DNA from: Streptomyces jeddahensis
GTDB taxonomy: Bacteria > Actinomycetota > Actinomycetes > Streptomycetales > Streptomycetaceae
NCBI RefSeq assembly: GCF_001642995.1
Contig: NZ_LOHS01000206.1
Coordinates: 22,424 to 86,423 of the forward strand
Length of the DNA stretch: 64,000 bases
Direction of reading: 5' to 3'
The notes under the pieces are model-generated. The model was not told where the DNA came from. It saw only the letters and a list, made by a program, of their open reading frames with translations, and did no database searches. This document shows, in pieces, positions 9,178 through 17,098 of this stretch. Made by a program: the position numbers and the translations under genes. Within the stretch, counting starts at the first letter, position 1. Each line of letters starts with the position of its first letter.

Positions 9178-9183
9178 GCTGGG
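9102..9183. repeat. Left 82-bp direct repeat (attL-like) in the 3' end of the 8740 gene
   Basis: 80 of 82 bases are identical to 15268-15349 in direct orientation. It covers the last codons and stop of the 8740 gene and is followed in both copies by a GGGCGGG…CCCGCCC hairpin. Its position next to an integrase remnant fits the left junction of an integrated element. Confidence 0.85.
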
Positions 9184-9196
9184 TTTCTTGGGGAAC

Positions 9197-9220
9197 GGGC
9201 GGGGCTTTCGGGTCCCGCCC
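9197..9220 (+). terminator. Terminator hairpin of the 8740 gene
   Basis: GGGCGGG (9197-9203) pairs with CCCGCCC (9214-9220) across a TTTCG-containing loop, starting 20 bp after the stop codon. A diverged copy follows the right direct repeat. Confidence 0.7.
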
Positions 9221-9223
9221 TCG

Positions 9224-9499
9224 TCATGTGCCGGGAGGGGCCGTCAGGCGGCCAGGGCATTGAGGGCACATGGGTTTGGGTGAGGGCACTGTTGCGCCCT
9301 GGGCGGCCGGCGGCTCGCCGTCGTCCTTCGCCTCGGCTTCCGTGAAGGCGTCGTCGATCGCCTTGCGGGTGCGGGTCTCGCTGGACGGCAGCAGATGCGT
9401 GTATGTCCGCAGCGTGAAGCCGGGGTCCGAGTGGCCGAGGTACTCGGAGAGCGCCTTGATGCTCCCCGCGTCCAGGAGCACGGAGGCGTAGGCGTCGCC
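9224..9499 (-). pseudogene. Tyrosine recombinase (integrase) C-terminal remnant
   Basis: About 90 codons match the C-terminal catalytic end of actinobacterial tyrosine integrases: YASVLLDAG, SIKALSEYLGHSDPGF and TLRTYTHLLPSSE. The last holds the expected nucleophile Tyr and the usual spacing after the GHSD box. The upstream catalytic Arg and His-x-x-Arg boxes and the N-terminal domains are missing, because the frame dissolves into non-matching sequence beyond about 9500. It lies directly inside the left direct repeat with its 3' end toward that repeat, the normal place for the int gene of an integrative element. Confidence 0.75.
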
Positions 9500-9628
9500 T
9501 TCCGCGTCAAGAGCGCCGAGGCCAGACTCGGCCGAGCCACCGACGCCGACGATCCTCGCGTGGCGACGAGTCAGGATGCGGGTGGAAGCCTGCGGGGCTT
9601 ATGCGTTCGCTGGACCAATGAGCGGTCA

Positions 9629-9665
9629 AGGCCGGGGGGGACGTGGAGGCGTCCCACCCCGGCCT
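9629..9665 (-). terminator. Terminator downstream of the DUF418-like gene
   Basis: An inverted repeat begins AGGCCGGGG at 9629 and closes with CCCCGGCCT at 9665. It lies immediately after the stop of the minus-strand gene at 9670. Confidence 0.6.
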
Positions 9666-9669
9666 GGTG

Positions 9670-10938
9670 TCATCGGATGTACTTCGCCGGCTTGGTGGCG
9701 GCGTTGAGTAGGTACTCCAGGGGGCCGCGGCGGAAGAAGCGGGACCAGATCGCGGCGAACACGATCGCCCCGAGGACGAACATGAGCAGGGGCACCCATG
9801 ACTGCTGGGTGCTGGTCCCGGCGGGCACGGACAGCACGGACTGTGCGACGAAGTGGCCGACGTAGGCGGTCAGGGACATGGTGCCCACGGCGATCACCGG
9901 TTTCGCCAGGCGGCGCAGCCGCGGCAGGCGGTCCATCAGCACCGTTGCGCCCACGATCACGAGGATCGCGACTCCGACGCTGCCGATGATGTCGAATGTG
10001 GTGCCGCTGTGCGGCCCGGCCGTCAGGAGCGACGACGCCGGCATATCGGGGAACGACCCGCCGTCGAGGGATGCCGACCCGCTGGCGGGGGGCATCGCCC
10101 CGGAGCCCCCGGACGACGGCCCGTCTTCCGCGAGGCTCCGCAACGCGCCCTTGCCGGCGAGCAGCAGGGACATGCCGTACGCGGTCACGGTGAGGGCGGC
10201 ACCGAACGCGGCCAGGCGCCGCTGGACAGCGCCGGAGGACAGGTCGAGGCGGCCCAGCGCCATACCCGCGATCACGAACGACATCCACGTGAGCGCCGGG
10301 TAGAAGCCGGTGAGCAGCAGATCGAGCACTCCCACCTCGCTGAGGCGGCGGAGCGGGTCGTAGGCGTTGATGGTCTGCTGGACCGACGGAGTCAGCAGCG
10401 CGGTCAGGGCGAACGCCAGCTGCGGTGTGACGAGGGCGAACGCGGCCGCGGTGATCGCGAGCGTCCTGGCGCGCAACCGCACCAGGGGCAGGGCCAGCAG
10501 GAAGTAGACACCGTAGAAGCCGAGGATGATCACTCCCCCGTACTCCATCGCCATCACGGTGCCCAGCGCCAGCAGGACCACGGCGCGGATCGCGATCCGC
10601 GCCTTCGCCTGCCGGCCCGCCAGGCCGGTCTTCGGCTCCCGGCGGCCGGCGAGCAGCATCAGTGAGAACCCGGCGAGGGTGGCGAACAGGACCGATGAGT
10701 GACCGTCCGATATGTACCGGATCCAGCTGGCGACGCCGCTCGTGGCCGACAGCGGGGGGCCGATGTGCACGACGTACATGCCGAACACCGCCAGCGCGCG
10801 GGCCAGATCCACCCCGACGAGGCGTCCCATCGAGGGTCCGGGCGAGGCCGGCACGGCGGACTCGGGGGAGGTTCGGGGCTGCGGAGGCGAGTTCTCCTGC
10901 GGAGCTGACATCTCCTGCGGCGGCTGTGTCTGTGTCAT
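9670..10938 (-). CDS. DUF418/DUF1624-like multi-pass membrane protein
   Basis: 422 residues with about ten hydrophobic helices. After a Pro/Gln-rich ~35-residue N-terminus comes RLVGVDLARALAVFGMYVVH, the LDxxRGxAxxGI-type signature shared by DUF418 and heparan-alpha-glucosaminide acetyltransferase-like families. An extracytoplasmic Ser/Gly-rich loop interrupts the helices at about residues 265-310. Such proteins are proposed to transfer acyl groups across the membrane, but no catalytic proof is visible. It is divergent from the ABC exporter across a 298-bp gap with a strong inverted repeat, inside the direct-repeat-bounded island. Confidence 0.75.
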   Translation of the reverse strand: MTQTQPPQEMSAPQENSPPQPRTSPESAVPASPGPSMGRLVGVDLARALAVFGMYVVHIGPPLSATSGVASWIRYISDGHSSVLFATLAGFSLMLLAGRREPKTGLAGRQAKARIAIRAVVLLALGTVMAMEYGGVIILGFYGVYFLLALPLVRLRARTLAITAAAFALVTPQLAFALTALLTPSVQQTINAYDPLRRLSEVGVLDLLLTGFYPALTWMSFVIAGMALGRLDLSSGAVQRRLAAFGAALTVTAYGMSLLLAGKGALRSLAEDGPSSGGSGAMPPASGSASLDGGSFPDMPASSLLTAGPHSGTTFDIIGSVGVAILVIVGATVLMDRLPRLRRLAKPVIAVGTMSLTAYVGHFVAQSVLSVPAGTSTQQSWVPLLMFVLGAIVFAAIWSRFFRRGPLEYLLNAATKPAKYIR

Positions 10939-10996
10939 GTGGAGAATCTCGCGTGGACGTCAGAGGGCGGGCCATCCGGCAGTCTTCGGTAACGCC

Positions 10997-11032
10997 CCGC
11001 CGGTCGGCGGGTACCGCCCTGCCGACCGGCGG
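10997..11032. promoter_or_regulatory. 12-bp perfect inverted repeat in divergent promoter region
   Basis: CCGCCGGTCGGC (10997-11008) and GCCGACCGGCGG (11021-11032) are perfect inverse complements separated by 12 bp. The site lies between the divergent DUF418-like and ABC exporter genes, at a plausible operator position for the two-component system of the same island. It could also be a transcription-attenuating hairpin. Confidence 0.45.
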
Positions 11033-11236
11033 AGTCTCGTCCCGACCGGTCCGGCGGGACCGGAGAGCGGTCTTCGTCAGCCACTCGGCGGGGGTGCACC
11101 CGACAGTTGCCGGATGGGCGTGGGGCACCGGGGCTTCGAGGCTTGAGGCATGACACACCAGAATTGATATGCGATCACGTCCTGGTATCCGGACCGCTGA
11201 TGCGGTGCTCGGCACACTGCAGAAGAAAGGAACGTC

Positions 11237-13024
11237 GTGAACACCGCATCCGCCCCGGCGACGGATGAAGCTTCCCTGTCCGCCAGAGAGACGATCAAGG
11301 CACTGTTCGCCTATGTCCGCCCGCACCGGTGGGCCGTCGCCCTCGGCCTGCTGTGCGCCCTGGTCGGGGCCGCCGGGGGGCTGCTGCAGCCGCTGGCCAC
11401 GAAGGCACTGGTGGACCGGCTCGCCTCCGGTGAGACCATCGCCGGGATCCTGATCGCGCTCACCGTCCTGGTGCTGCTGGGCACTGCGGTCGAGGCGTTC
11501 GGCGCGTACGTGCTGGAGCGGACGGCGGAGTCGGTGGTCCTGGCCGCGCGGCGCACCCTGGTGGGGCGGCTGTTGCGGCTGCGGATCGCGGAGTGGGAGC
11601 GGATCCCGCCGGGTGATCTGATGTCCCGGGTCACCTCGGACACGACGCTGCTGCGGGCGGTCAGCACCCAGGCGGTCGTCTCCGCGGCCACCGGCACGGT
11701 GGCCTTCGTGGCGGCGATCGTGATGATGGCGTACCTGGACGTCGTGCTGCTGGGTGTGACGCTCGGTGTGGTCGTGCTGGTCGGCGGGGCCGTCGCCCTG
11801 GTGATGCCGAAGATCGCCCGCGCCACCGAGCGGTCGCAGGAGGCGGTCGGGGAGATCTCCGTCGCGCTGGAGCGGTCTCTCGGAGCGTTCCGTACGGTCA
11901 AGGCGTCCGGCGCCGAGGGTCGGGAGACCGCCCGGGTGGAGGCGGCGGCACGGCGGGCGTGGCGGCACGGCGTGAAGAGCGCGAAGTGGGAGTCCGTGGC
12001 GGGCTCGGCCGACGAACTCGCCGTACAGCTGGCCTTCCTCGTCGTGCTCGCGGTCGGCGGGGCGCGCGTGGCGTCCGGGGAGATCCCCGTGTCCACCCTT
12101 ATCGCCTTCCTGCTGTACCTCTTCTACCTGATCGAGCCGGTGTCCAGGCTGGTCGACGCCGTCTCCCAGTACCAGGAGGGGGCAGCCGCGATCTCCCGGA
12201 TCGCGCACGTGGAACGCCTGTCGACGGAGCCGACCGACCGGCACAAGGGCGTCCTGCCCAGGCAGGGGACAGCGGTGCCGCGTCCGGCGTCGGTCCGCTT
12301 CGAGGACGTGTCATTCCGTTATCGTGCGGGCCTGCCGTACACCCATCAGCAGGTGAGTTTCGAGGTTCCGGGCACCGGGATGACCGCCTTCGTCGGTCCT
12401 TCCGGTGCGGGCAAGTCGACGGTGTTCGCGCTCATCGAGCGGTTCTACGAGGCCACCGGCGGCCGGGTCCTGGTCGACGGCAAGGACGTACAGGACTGGT
12501 CCCTGCCCGCGCTGCGGTCTGCCATCGGGTACGTGGAGCAGGACGCTCCGGTGCTGGCGGGCACGCTCCGGGAGAACCTGGTCTTCGCGGCGCCCGGCGC
12601 GACGGACGACGACATCCGCGACGTCCTGACCCGGACGAAGCTCGACACCCTCGTCGAGCGCCTGCCCCACGGCCTGGACACACCGGTCGGACACCGCGGC
12701 TCGAAGCTGTCGGGCGGCGAGCGGCAGCGCGTCGCCATCGCCCGCGCCCTGCTGCGCAAGCCCCGGCTGCTGCTCCTTGACGAGGCGACTTCGCAACTCG
12801 ACGCCGTCAACGAGCTGGCGCTGCGGGACGTCATCGCGGACGTGGCCCGTGAGACCACCGTGCTCGTGGTGGCCCACCGCCTGTCGACGGTGACAGGCGC
12901 CGACCGGATCGTCGTGATGGACACCGGCCGGGTCCGGGCGGTGGGCAGCCATGAGGAACTGGTGGCCCAGGACCCGCTGTACGCGCGGCTGGCGGCCACC
13001 CAGCTCCTGACCCCCACGCGATGA
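11237..13024 (+). CDS. ABC exporter, fused permease/ATPase
   Basis: 595-residue half-transporter of the type I exporter (MsbA/LmrA-like) class, expected to work as a dimer. The membrane domain spans about residues 25-310. The nucleotide-binding domain begins near 352, with Walker A GPSGAGKST (387-395), signature LSGGE (491-495), Walker B LLLLDE (511-516) and switch His547 in VAHRLS. GTG 11237 has GAAAGGA five nt upstream. It lies in the island beside a DUF418-like membrane protein and a two-component system. Export of a peptide or antibiotic, with self-protection, is an inference from that company. Confidence 0.9.
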   Translation: MNTASAPATDEASLSARETIKALFAYVRPHRWAVALGLLCALVGAAGGLLQPLATKALVDRLASGETIAGILIALTVLVLLGTAVEAFGAYVLERTAESVVLAARRTLVGRLLRLRIAEWERIPPGDLMSRVTSDTTLLRAVSTQAVVSAATGTVAFVAAIVMMAYLDVVLLGVTLGVVVLVGGAVALVMPKIARATERSQEAVGEISVALERSLGAFRTVKASGAEGRETARVEAAARRAWRHGVKSAKWESVAGSADELAVQLAFLVVLAVGGARVASGEIPVSTLIAFLLYLFYLIEPVSRLVDAVSQYQEGAAAISRIAHVERLSTEPTDRHKGVLPRQGTAVPRPASVRFEDVSFRYRAGLPYTHQQVSFEVPGTGMTAFVGPSGAGKSTVFALIERFYEATGGRVLVDGKDVQDWSLPALRSAIGYVEQDAPVLAGTLRENLVFAAPGATDDDIRDVLTRTKLDTLVERLPHGLDTPVGHRGSKLSGGERQRVAIARALLRKPRLLLLDEATSQLDAVNELALRDVIADVARETTVLVVAHRLSTVTGADRIVVMDTGRVRAVGSHEELVAQDPLYARLAATQLLTPTR

Positions 13025-13269
13025 CCCACCACACGCCAGGTTGTCCGGTCGTCCACTGCAGACCCGGCCGGACAACCACACGCTTCGGCACCAGCGGAGA
13101 CCAAGACGGCGAAATGTACAGGCACTGAGTCCGCCATCCGCTGCACAACGCGCGGTGTGGAGCCGGCTGACGCAAACCGACTGTGCTGTCCGGCGGCGTG
13201 TACGGCCTTTGGGTGTCGAGTCCAGGGCCATCCCGGCGTACGGGTGGGTGGCGCAACAGCCCTGGTCGG

Positions 13270-14379
13270 TCAGTCCGCACCGAGCGGGATCCGCAGCCGC
13301 ACCCGGTAGCCGCCCTCGGCCGTCGGGCCCGACTCCAGGGTCCCGTGCAGGATGTCGGCCCGTTCCCGCAGGCCGATCAAGCCCTGCTGCGAACCGGGCA
13401 GGGACAGGGAGGGACGCGTGGGCGCGGCGTTGGTGACAGTCACTCCGACGTCGTCGCCGTCCTGCCACAGTTCGACGCAGGCCACGGCGCCGGGGGCGTG
13501 CTTGCGTACGTTGGTCAGCGCCTCCTGAACCGTGCGGTAGATGGCCCGTTGGGCGGGGGTGCCCACAGCGGCTGGAAGCTCGCCGGTCAGCTCCGCGTGA
13601 GTGCCGCTTGATTCCACTAGTTTGTGCAGGTCGGCCAGAGTGGGCTGAGGTGTCAATTCGGTGGCGCGGCCGCCGGAGGCGCGCAACAACGTGACCATGG
13701 TGCGCAGTTCGTCGAGCGTGGTGACGCTCAGCGAACGGATCGTGCGAGCGGCCTCTTTGGTGTTTGCGTCCCTGGTGGCGACCTGCAGGGCTCCGGCCCG
13801 TACGGCTATCAGGCTGACCTGGTGGGAGACCACGTCATGCATTTCGCGGGCCAGTTGGGCGCGTTCGCGGGCGAGGACGGCCTGGGCGTGCAGGGCCCGC
13901 TCGTGCTCCCTGGCCTCCTCGATCTCGTCCAGCCGCCGCGCCAGGTCCCGTTGTGCCTGGAGGAACTGACCGAAGAGGACCGGTGCGGCGGCGGTCGCCA
14001 GGCTGTAGACGAAGATGACCAGCGTCATGGTCCGGTCGGCCTCAGCCAGGGGCCACGGGGTACTGCCCGCGACGGCGGACAGGGCGACGCACACCGCGAG
14101 GAGACGGCGGTTGCGGGAGCGTTCGGCCAGCGTGAACAGCGCCACGAGTACAGCGAGGGCGACATCCTGCATCAGCGCGATAGGCAGGGTGAGCAGGAAC
14201 ACGCCGAGCGGGAACCGGCGCCGGAAAGCCAGCGCGATGCAGCCGACTGCGGCCAGCGCGACACCGAGGCGCGTGTGCTCCCACATGTTCAGCCATACGT
14301 CCACGGCCGCCACCGCCACCATAAGGACGTCGACGACCGGAGTGGGAACCCGCTTCCACGGAGCTGCGGCGCGGCTCAT
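13270..14379 (-). CDS. Sensor histidine kinase, NarL/HisKA_3 type
   Basis: 369 residues. The N-terminal half holds about four to five membrane helices (residues 15-140). A dimerisation helix with the phospho-accepting His181 follows (AREMHDVVSHQVSL), and a HATPase domain ends near the C-terminus with GLIGLRERADILHG. The layout is that of the compact membrane sensors paired with LuxR-type regulators. It is translated by ATGA overlap after the response regulator gene. It is the last regulatory pair of the island and convergent with the ABC exporter gene. Confidence 0.88.
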   Translation of the reverse strand: MSRAAAPWKRVPTPVVDVLMVAVAAVDVWLNMWEHTRLGVALAAVGCIALAFRRRFPLGVFLLTLPIALMQDVALAVLVALFTLAERSRNRRLLAVCVALSAVAGSTPWPLAEADRTMTLVIFVYSLATAAAPVLFGQFLQAQRDLARRLDEIEEAREHERALHAQAVLARERAQLAREMHDVVSHQVSLIAVRAGALQVATRDANTKEAARTIRSLSVTTLDELRTMVTLLRASGGRATELTPQPTLADLHKLVESSGTHAELTGELPAAVGTPAQRAIYRTVQEALTNVRKHAPGAVACVELWQDGDDVGVTVTNAAPTRPSLSLPGSQQGLIGLRERADILHGTLESGPTAEGGYRVRLRIPLGAD

Positions 14380-15047
14380 CGTCCGACCTGCGGCTGCGGG
14401 CGCTCGTCGAGCAGTCCGGCCCGCTGCGCCAGCAGCGCGGCCTGCACCCGGCTCGTCACCCGTAGCTTCGTGAGGATGGCACTCACGTGGTCCTTGACCG
14501 TGCCGGCGCTCAAGTGGATGCGCCCCCCGATGTCCGCGTTCGACAGGCCCTCCGCCACCAGGACGAGGACATCGCGCTCCCGGGCGGTGAGCAGCCGGAC
14601 GCGGGCCGCCTCCCCGTCGACGGCCGCCCCGCTGCCGGGGTGATTGCGCAGCAGTGTCCGCGACGCCTTGGGGGACAGCACGACGCCGCCCGCAGCCAGG
14701 GTGCGCACCAGGTGGGCGAGCTGCTCCGGCTCGGTGTCCTTGAGGAGGAAACCGGCAGCGCCGGAGTGCAGCGCGGTCAGGATGTACTCATCGGCGTCGA
14801 ACGTGGTCAGCATCGCCACCACCGGCGGATCCGGCATCGCACGCAGCTCGCGCAGGACGGCGAGCCCGTCGACGTCCGGCATCCGGATGTCCAGCAGGAC
14901 CACGTCGGGCCACTCCCGGCGCACGGTCTCCACGGCACTGCCCCCGCTGGCGGTCGCGACGACCTCGACGTCCTCGGCCGCACCCAGAATGAGTTCGAAG
15001 CCCGAGCGGACCAGTGCCTCGTCGTCCACCACCACTACCCGTATCAC
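14376..15047 (-). CDS. LuxR/NarL-family response regulator
   Basis: 223 residues. Receiver domain: acidic pair VVDDE near residues 7-10, phosphorylation Asp53 in LLDIRMPD, conserved Lys in FLLKDTEP. C-terminal GerE helix-turn-helix at about residues 150-212, with LTARERDVL and GLSNADIGGRIHLSAGTVKDH (split here only for description). It is coupled by ATGA to the kinase gene at 14379. Its likely targets are the neighbouring exporter and DUF418-like genes, by position only. Confidence 0.9.
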   Translation of the reverse strand: MIRVVVVDDEALVRSGFELILGAAEDVEVVATASGGSAVETVRREWPDVVLLDIRMPDVDGLAVLRELRAMPDPPVVAMLTTFDADEYILTALHSGAAGFLLKDTEPEQLAHLVRTLAAGGVVLSPKASRTLLRNHPGSGAAVDGEAARVRLLTARERDVLVLVAEGLSNADIGGRIHLSAGTVKDHVSAILTKLRVTSRVQAALLAQRAGLLDERPQPQVGR

Positions 15048-15267
15048 GCGCGCTCCGCCTCAACTTCGTTCATGCCGTCCGGCCCATGCCGACTCGACCC
15101 TAAAGCCCCCCACAGACCCGGCAGCCAGTCAGACGGCAGCTCCAGCCACACGGCGGGGCAGCTCCCTCCGATCGGCGGGGACATCACAGCCTCCTGCCGG
15201 ATACTCCCCGCAGGTCAACGTGCGTTTCAGGGAGAAACCCCAGGTCAGTGCCCCGTGACTCCCATTG

Positions 15268-15349
15268 GCTGCACGAGTGGCAGGACTTCAGCCATCGGCT
15301 GCATGAGGCGGGGCATCAGCCGTATTGCCTGGTTTGGCCCTGAGCTGGG
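15268..15349. repeat. Right 82-bp direct repeat (attR-like)
   Basis: 80/82 match to 9102-9183. It still encodes the C-terminal residues and stop of the 8740 protein but has no gene body upstream of it. The abrupt left boundary at 15268 (…CCCATTG|GCTGCACG) is the expected signature of the displaced original 3' end of the target gene. Confidence 0.85.
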
Positions 15350-15367
15350 GTGGGGTTTCTGGGGACT

Positions 15368-15390
15368 GGGCGGGACTTCGGGTCCCGCCC
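15368..15390 (+). terminator. Displaced terminator hairpin
   Basis: GGGCGGGAC pairs with GTCCCGCCC around TTCGG. This is a cleaner version of the hairpin after the left repeat and probably the original terminator of the 8740 gene. Confidence 0.65.
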
Positions 15391-15399
15391 TCGACATTT

Positions 15400-15531
15400 C
15401 TATGTAGAGCTGTCTGGCAGCTCGGCGGCGAAGAGATCTGACGCTTCGGTCGCGTGCACCGCCCGCTCTGCCCAGATCAGGGGTTGATCGAGATCGGCGC
15501 AGGTACCCACCCGCTCACGGACTCCCGTCAG
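15400..15531 (-). pseudogene. Orphan C-terminal tail of a second Rpn-like protein
   Basis: About 42 codons read RERVGTCADLDQ … WAERAVHATEASDLFAAEL. They match, residue for residue in pattern, the C-terminus of the gene immediately upstream (RKRVSSCSDREQ … WSERAVHATDASDLF), but in another frame and ending at TAG 15400-15402. It looks like what remains of a paralogue after deletion of its body, or of a tail exchange between tandem copies. Confidence 0.65.
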
Positions 15532-16418
15532 GCTCCTTCGCCATCGAACAGATCGGACGCGTCGGTCGCATGCACCGCACGCTCCGACCAGACCTTGAGC
15601 TGCTCCCTGTCGGAGCAGGAGCTCACCCGCTTGCGGACAGACTCTGGCACCGGGATGCCGCGCCACTCGAGGATTTGCAGAACCACCTCCGCGCGCTCCT
15701 CGACCCGCCCCTCGACCCGTCCTTCATCCCGCACCTTCTCGGCAACGGGGTGCCGGAAAAAGTAGTTCACTGGCGCCATCAGGTCCCTCCAGATCTTCCT
15801 GGCCTGGGGATCCACCAGGCCCGACTCGACGAGTTGCGCGAACAGCGCCGCGCTTTCGGGGTCAACGGTCTCCAGAGCCGCCGCAAGCGGTCCCAGTATC
15901 GCAGCGGCATGCGGCCCTTTCCCATGTGTAATGGCCGAGAACACCGCGAGCGAGACATCCTGCGCTGCCTGTTTCTCGTCCACGATCACTGGAACGTTGT
16001 CCGGGCCGAGGACCAGTGGCCGCACCGTGAGGGAGGACCAGCCCGGCAGGCCGAGCCGGATGGGCTGAGCGGCCCAACGAGCGGTGGAGCTGCTCTGGGA
16101 CATCACGATCAACACCGGCTCACAGCGGTACTTCGCGTACAGGTAGGAGAGGTAGTAGGCCCAGCTCCCGCGCTTGGCCTCGTCCTTCTTGCCCTGCGCC
16201 TCCAACACCAGCAGGAAGTTCCCCTCGTCGGTGTCCACCCGCACCAGGCTGTCCACGCGGCGCTCGATCGGCTCGATCTCGGTCAGGTCCGTGTTGAGGA
16301 CCGCAATGTCGCGCGGCTCCGGGAACGGAACGTGGAAGAGTCTTGGGAAGTTGCGGAGCAGCGCCGCGGTGTCCTTCTGAAAGCATCGATGCAGCGATTC
16401 GTGCGACGAGCTGACCAT
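15528..16418 (-). CDS. Rpn-like PD-(D/E)XK family protein
   Basis: 296 residues from ATG 16418 (AAGGGG just upstream); a TTG five codons earlier is less likely. The N-terminal half has the layout of Rpn/transposase_31-type PD-(D/E)XK nucleases. It has Asp56 in RRVDSLVRV and Glu73-x-Gln75 in FLLVLEAQGKKD at the end of a beta strand, then a Trp/Tyr-rich helix. The C-terminal third is charged (RDEGRVEGRVEERAE) and ends ERAVHATDASDLF. Related Rpn proteins are DNA endonucleases that promote recombination; here the catalytic Lys is replaced by Gln, so activity is uncertain. It lies just outside the right direct repeat of the island. Confidence 0.65.
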   Translation of the reverse strand: MVSSSHESLHRCFQKDTAALLRNFPRLFHVPFPEPRDIAVLNTDLTEIEPIERRVDSLVRVDTDEGNFLLVLEAQGKKDEAKRGSWAYYLSYLYAKYRCEPVLIVMSQSSSTARWAAQPIRLGLPGWSSLTVRPLVLGPDNVPVIVDEKQAAQDVSLAVFSAITHGKGPHAAAILGPLAAALETVDPESAALFAQLVESGLVDPQARKIWRDLMAPVNYFFRHPVAEKVRDEGRVEGRVEERAEVVLQILEWRGIPVPESVRKRVSSCSDREQLKVWSERAVHATDASDLFDGEGA

Positions 16419-16451
16419 CGGCTCCCCTTTCAATCCGACATGATCAACGTT

Positions 16452-16859
16452 CTACGCCGCACCGAGGTCACACCACACGTACTTGCCCCCGTCGCCACCC
16501 GGGGCGAGCGGATGCCAGCCCCAGTCGTCGGCGCAGGCGCGGACGATTTCGAGGCCGCGCCCGGCCTCCGCGTCCGCGCTGTGCGCCGACTCCGGTGCGG
16601 GAGGCGGGGGTTTGGAGTCGGCATCCCAGGCGCCGACGCGGAGGACTCCGTCCCGCCAGTGCAGGCGGAGGGCCGCGGGGCCCTTCGTGTGCCGTACGGC
16701 GTTGGAGACCAGCTCCGTCGCCAGCAATTCCGCCACGTCGGTGAGCCGGATCAGCCCGTGGGCGGTGAGGATCAGGCGCAGCGTACGGCGGCAGACGGCG
16801 ACGGCGCGGAGGTCGTGGGGGATGTAGAGCGTGTACTCCCAGGGTTCGTCTTCAGGCAT
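16452..16859 (-). CDS. HATPase-domain (anti-sigma-factor-like) ATP-binding protein
   Basis: 135 residues. ATG 16859 is preceded by GGAGG with 6-nt spacing. It is a GHKL ATPase fold without a kinase dimerisation domain, like SpoIIAB/RsbW. It has the N-box LLATELVSNAVRHTKG, the D-box region VGAWDADS and the G-box GRGLEIVRACADDWGW. It is divergently transcribed from an XRE regulator and a DUF397 gene, the WhiJ-like module common in Streptomyces. The target is unknown. Confidence 0.85.
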   Translation of the reverse strand: MPEDEPWEYTLYIPHDLRAVAVCRRTLRLILTAHGLIRLTDVAELLATELVSNAVRHTKGPAALRLHWRDGVLRVGAWDADSKPPPPAPESAHSADAEAGRGLEIVRACADDWGWHPLAPGGDGGKYVWCDLGAA

Positions 16860-17098
16860 GCGTGCCCTCCAGGTGAGTGGTTGGGAGAGTTGGAGAGGCG
16901 CGGCGGGGGCGGGCGGTGGCAATGCCGCAGCCGTCATGGCATGACGGTGTGGTGCGCTTCCGGGGAGTCCCGGCGTTCCGCAGCGTGTGCGATGCGTCAC
17001 CGACGGTAGAACAAAAATTTTTCCTCGTGCAACCCGCTGGCGTAGTCTGACACCCGAACGAGGCATGGTGGCAGGCCAGTTGAGGCCAGGAGAGTTGC

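Noticed and set aside
9626..12244. 872-codon minus-strand frame over the ABC exporter and DUF418-like genes
   Set aside because: It runs through two real genes in other frames or strands, has no ribosome-binding site and no domain, and would overlap the intergenic inverted repeat.
13873..13905. tRNA gene as attachment site for the island
   Set aside because: I looked for cloverleaf arms and CCA-like ends at the island borders and throughout; none was seen. The repeat lies in a protein gene.
15400..15666. A separate 88-residue gene behind the Rpn-like gene
   Set aside because: Only its last ~42 codons resemble anything, and that is the neighbour's tail; the rest lies antiparallel in frame to the real gene. 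Treated as a remnant.
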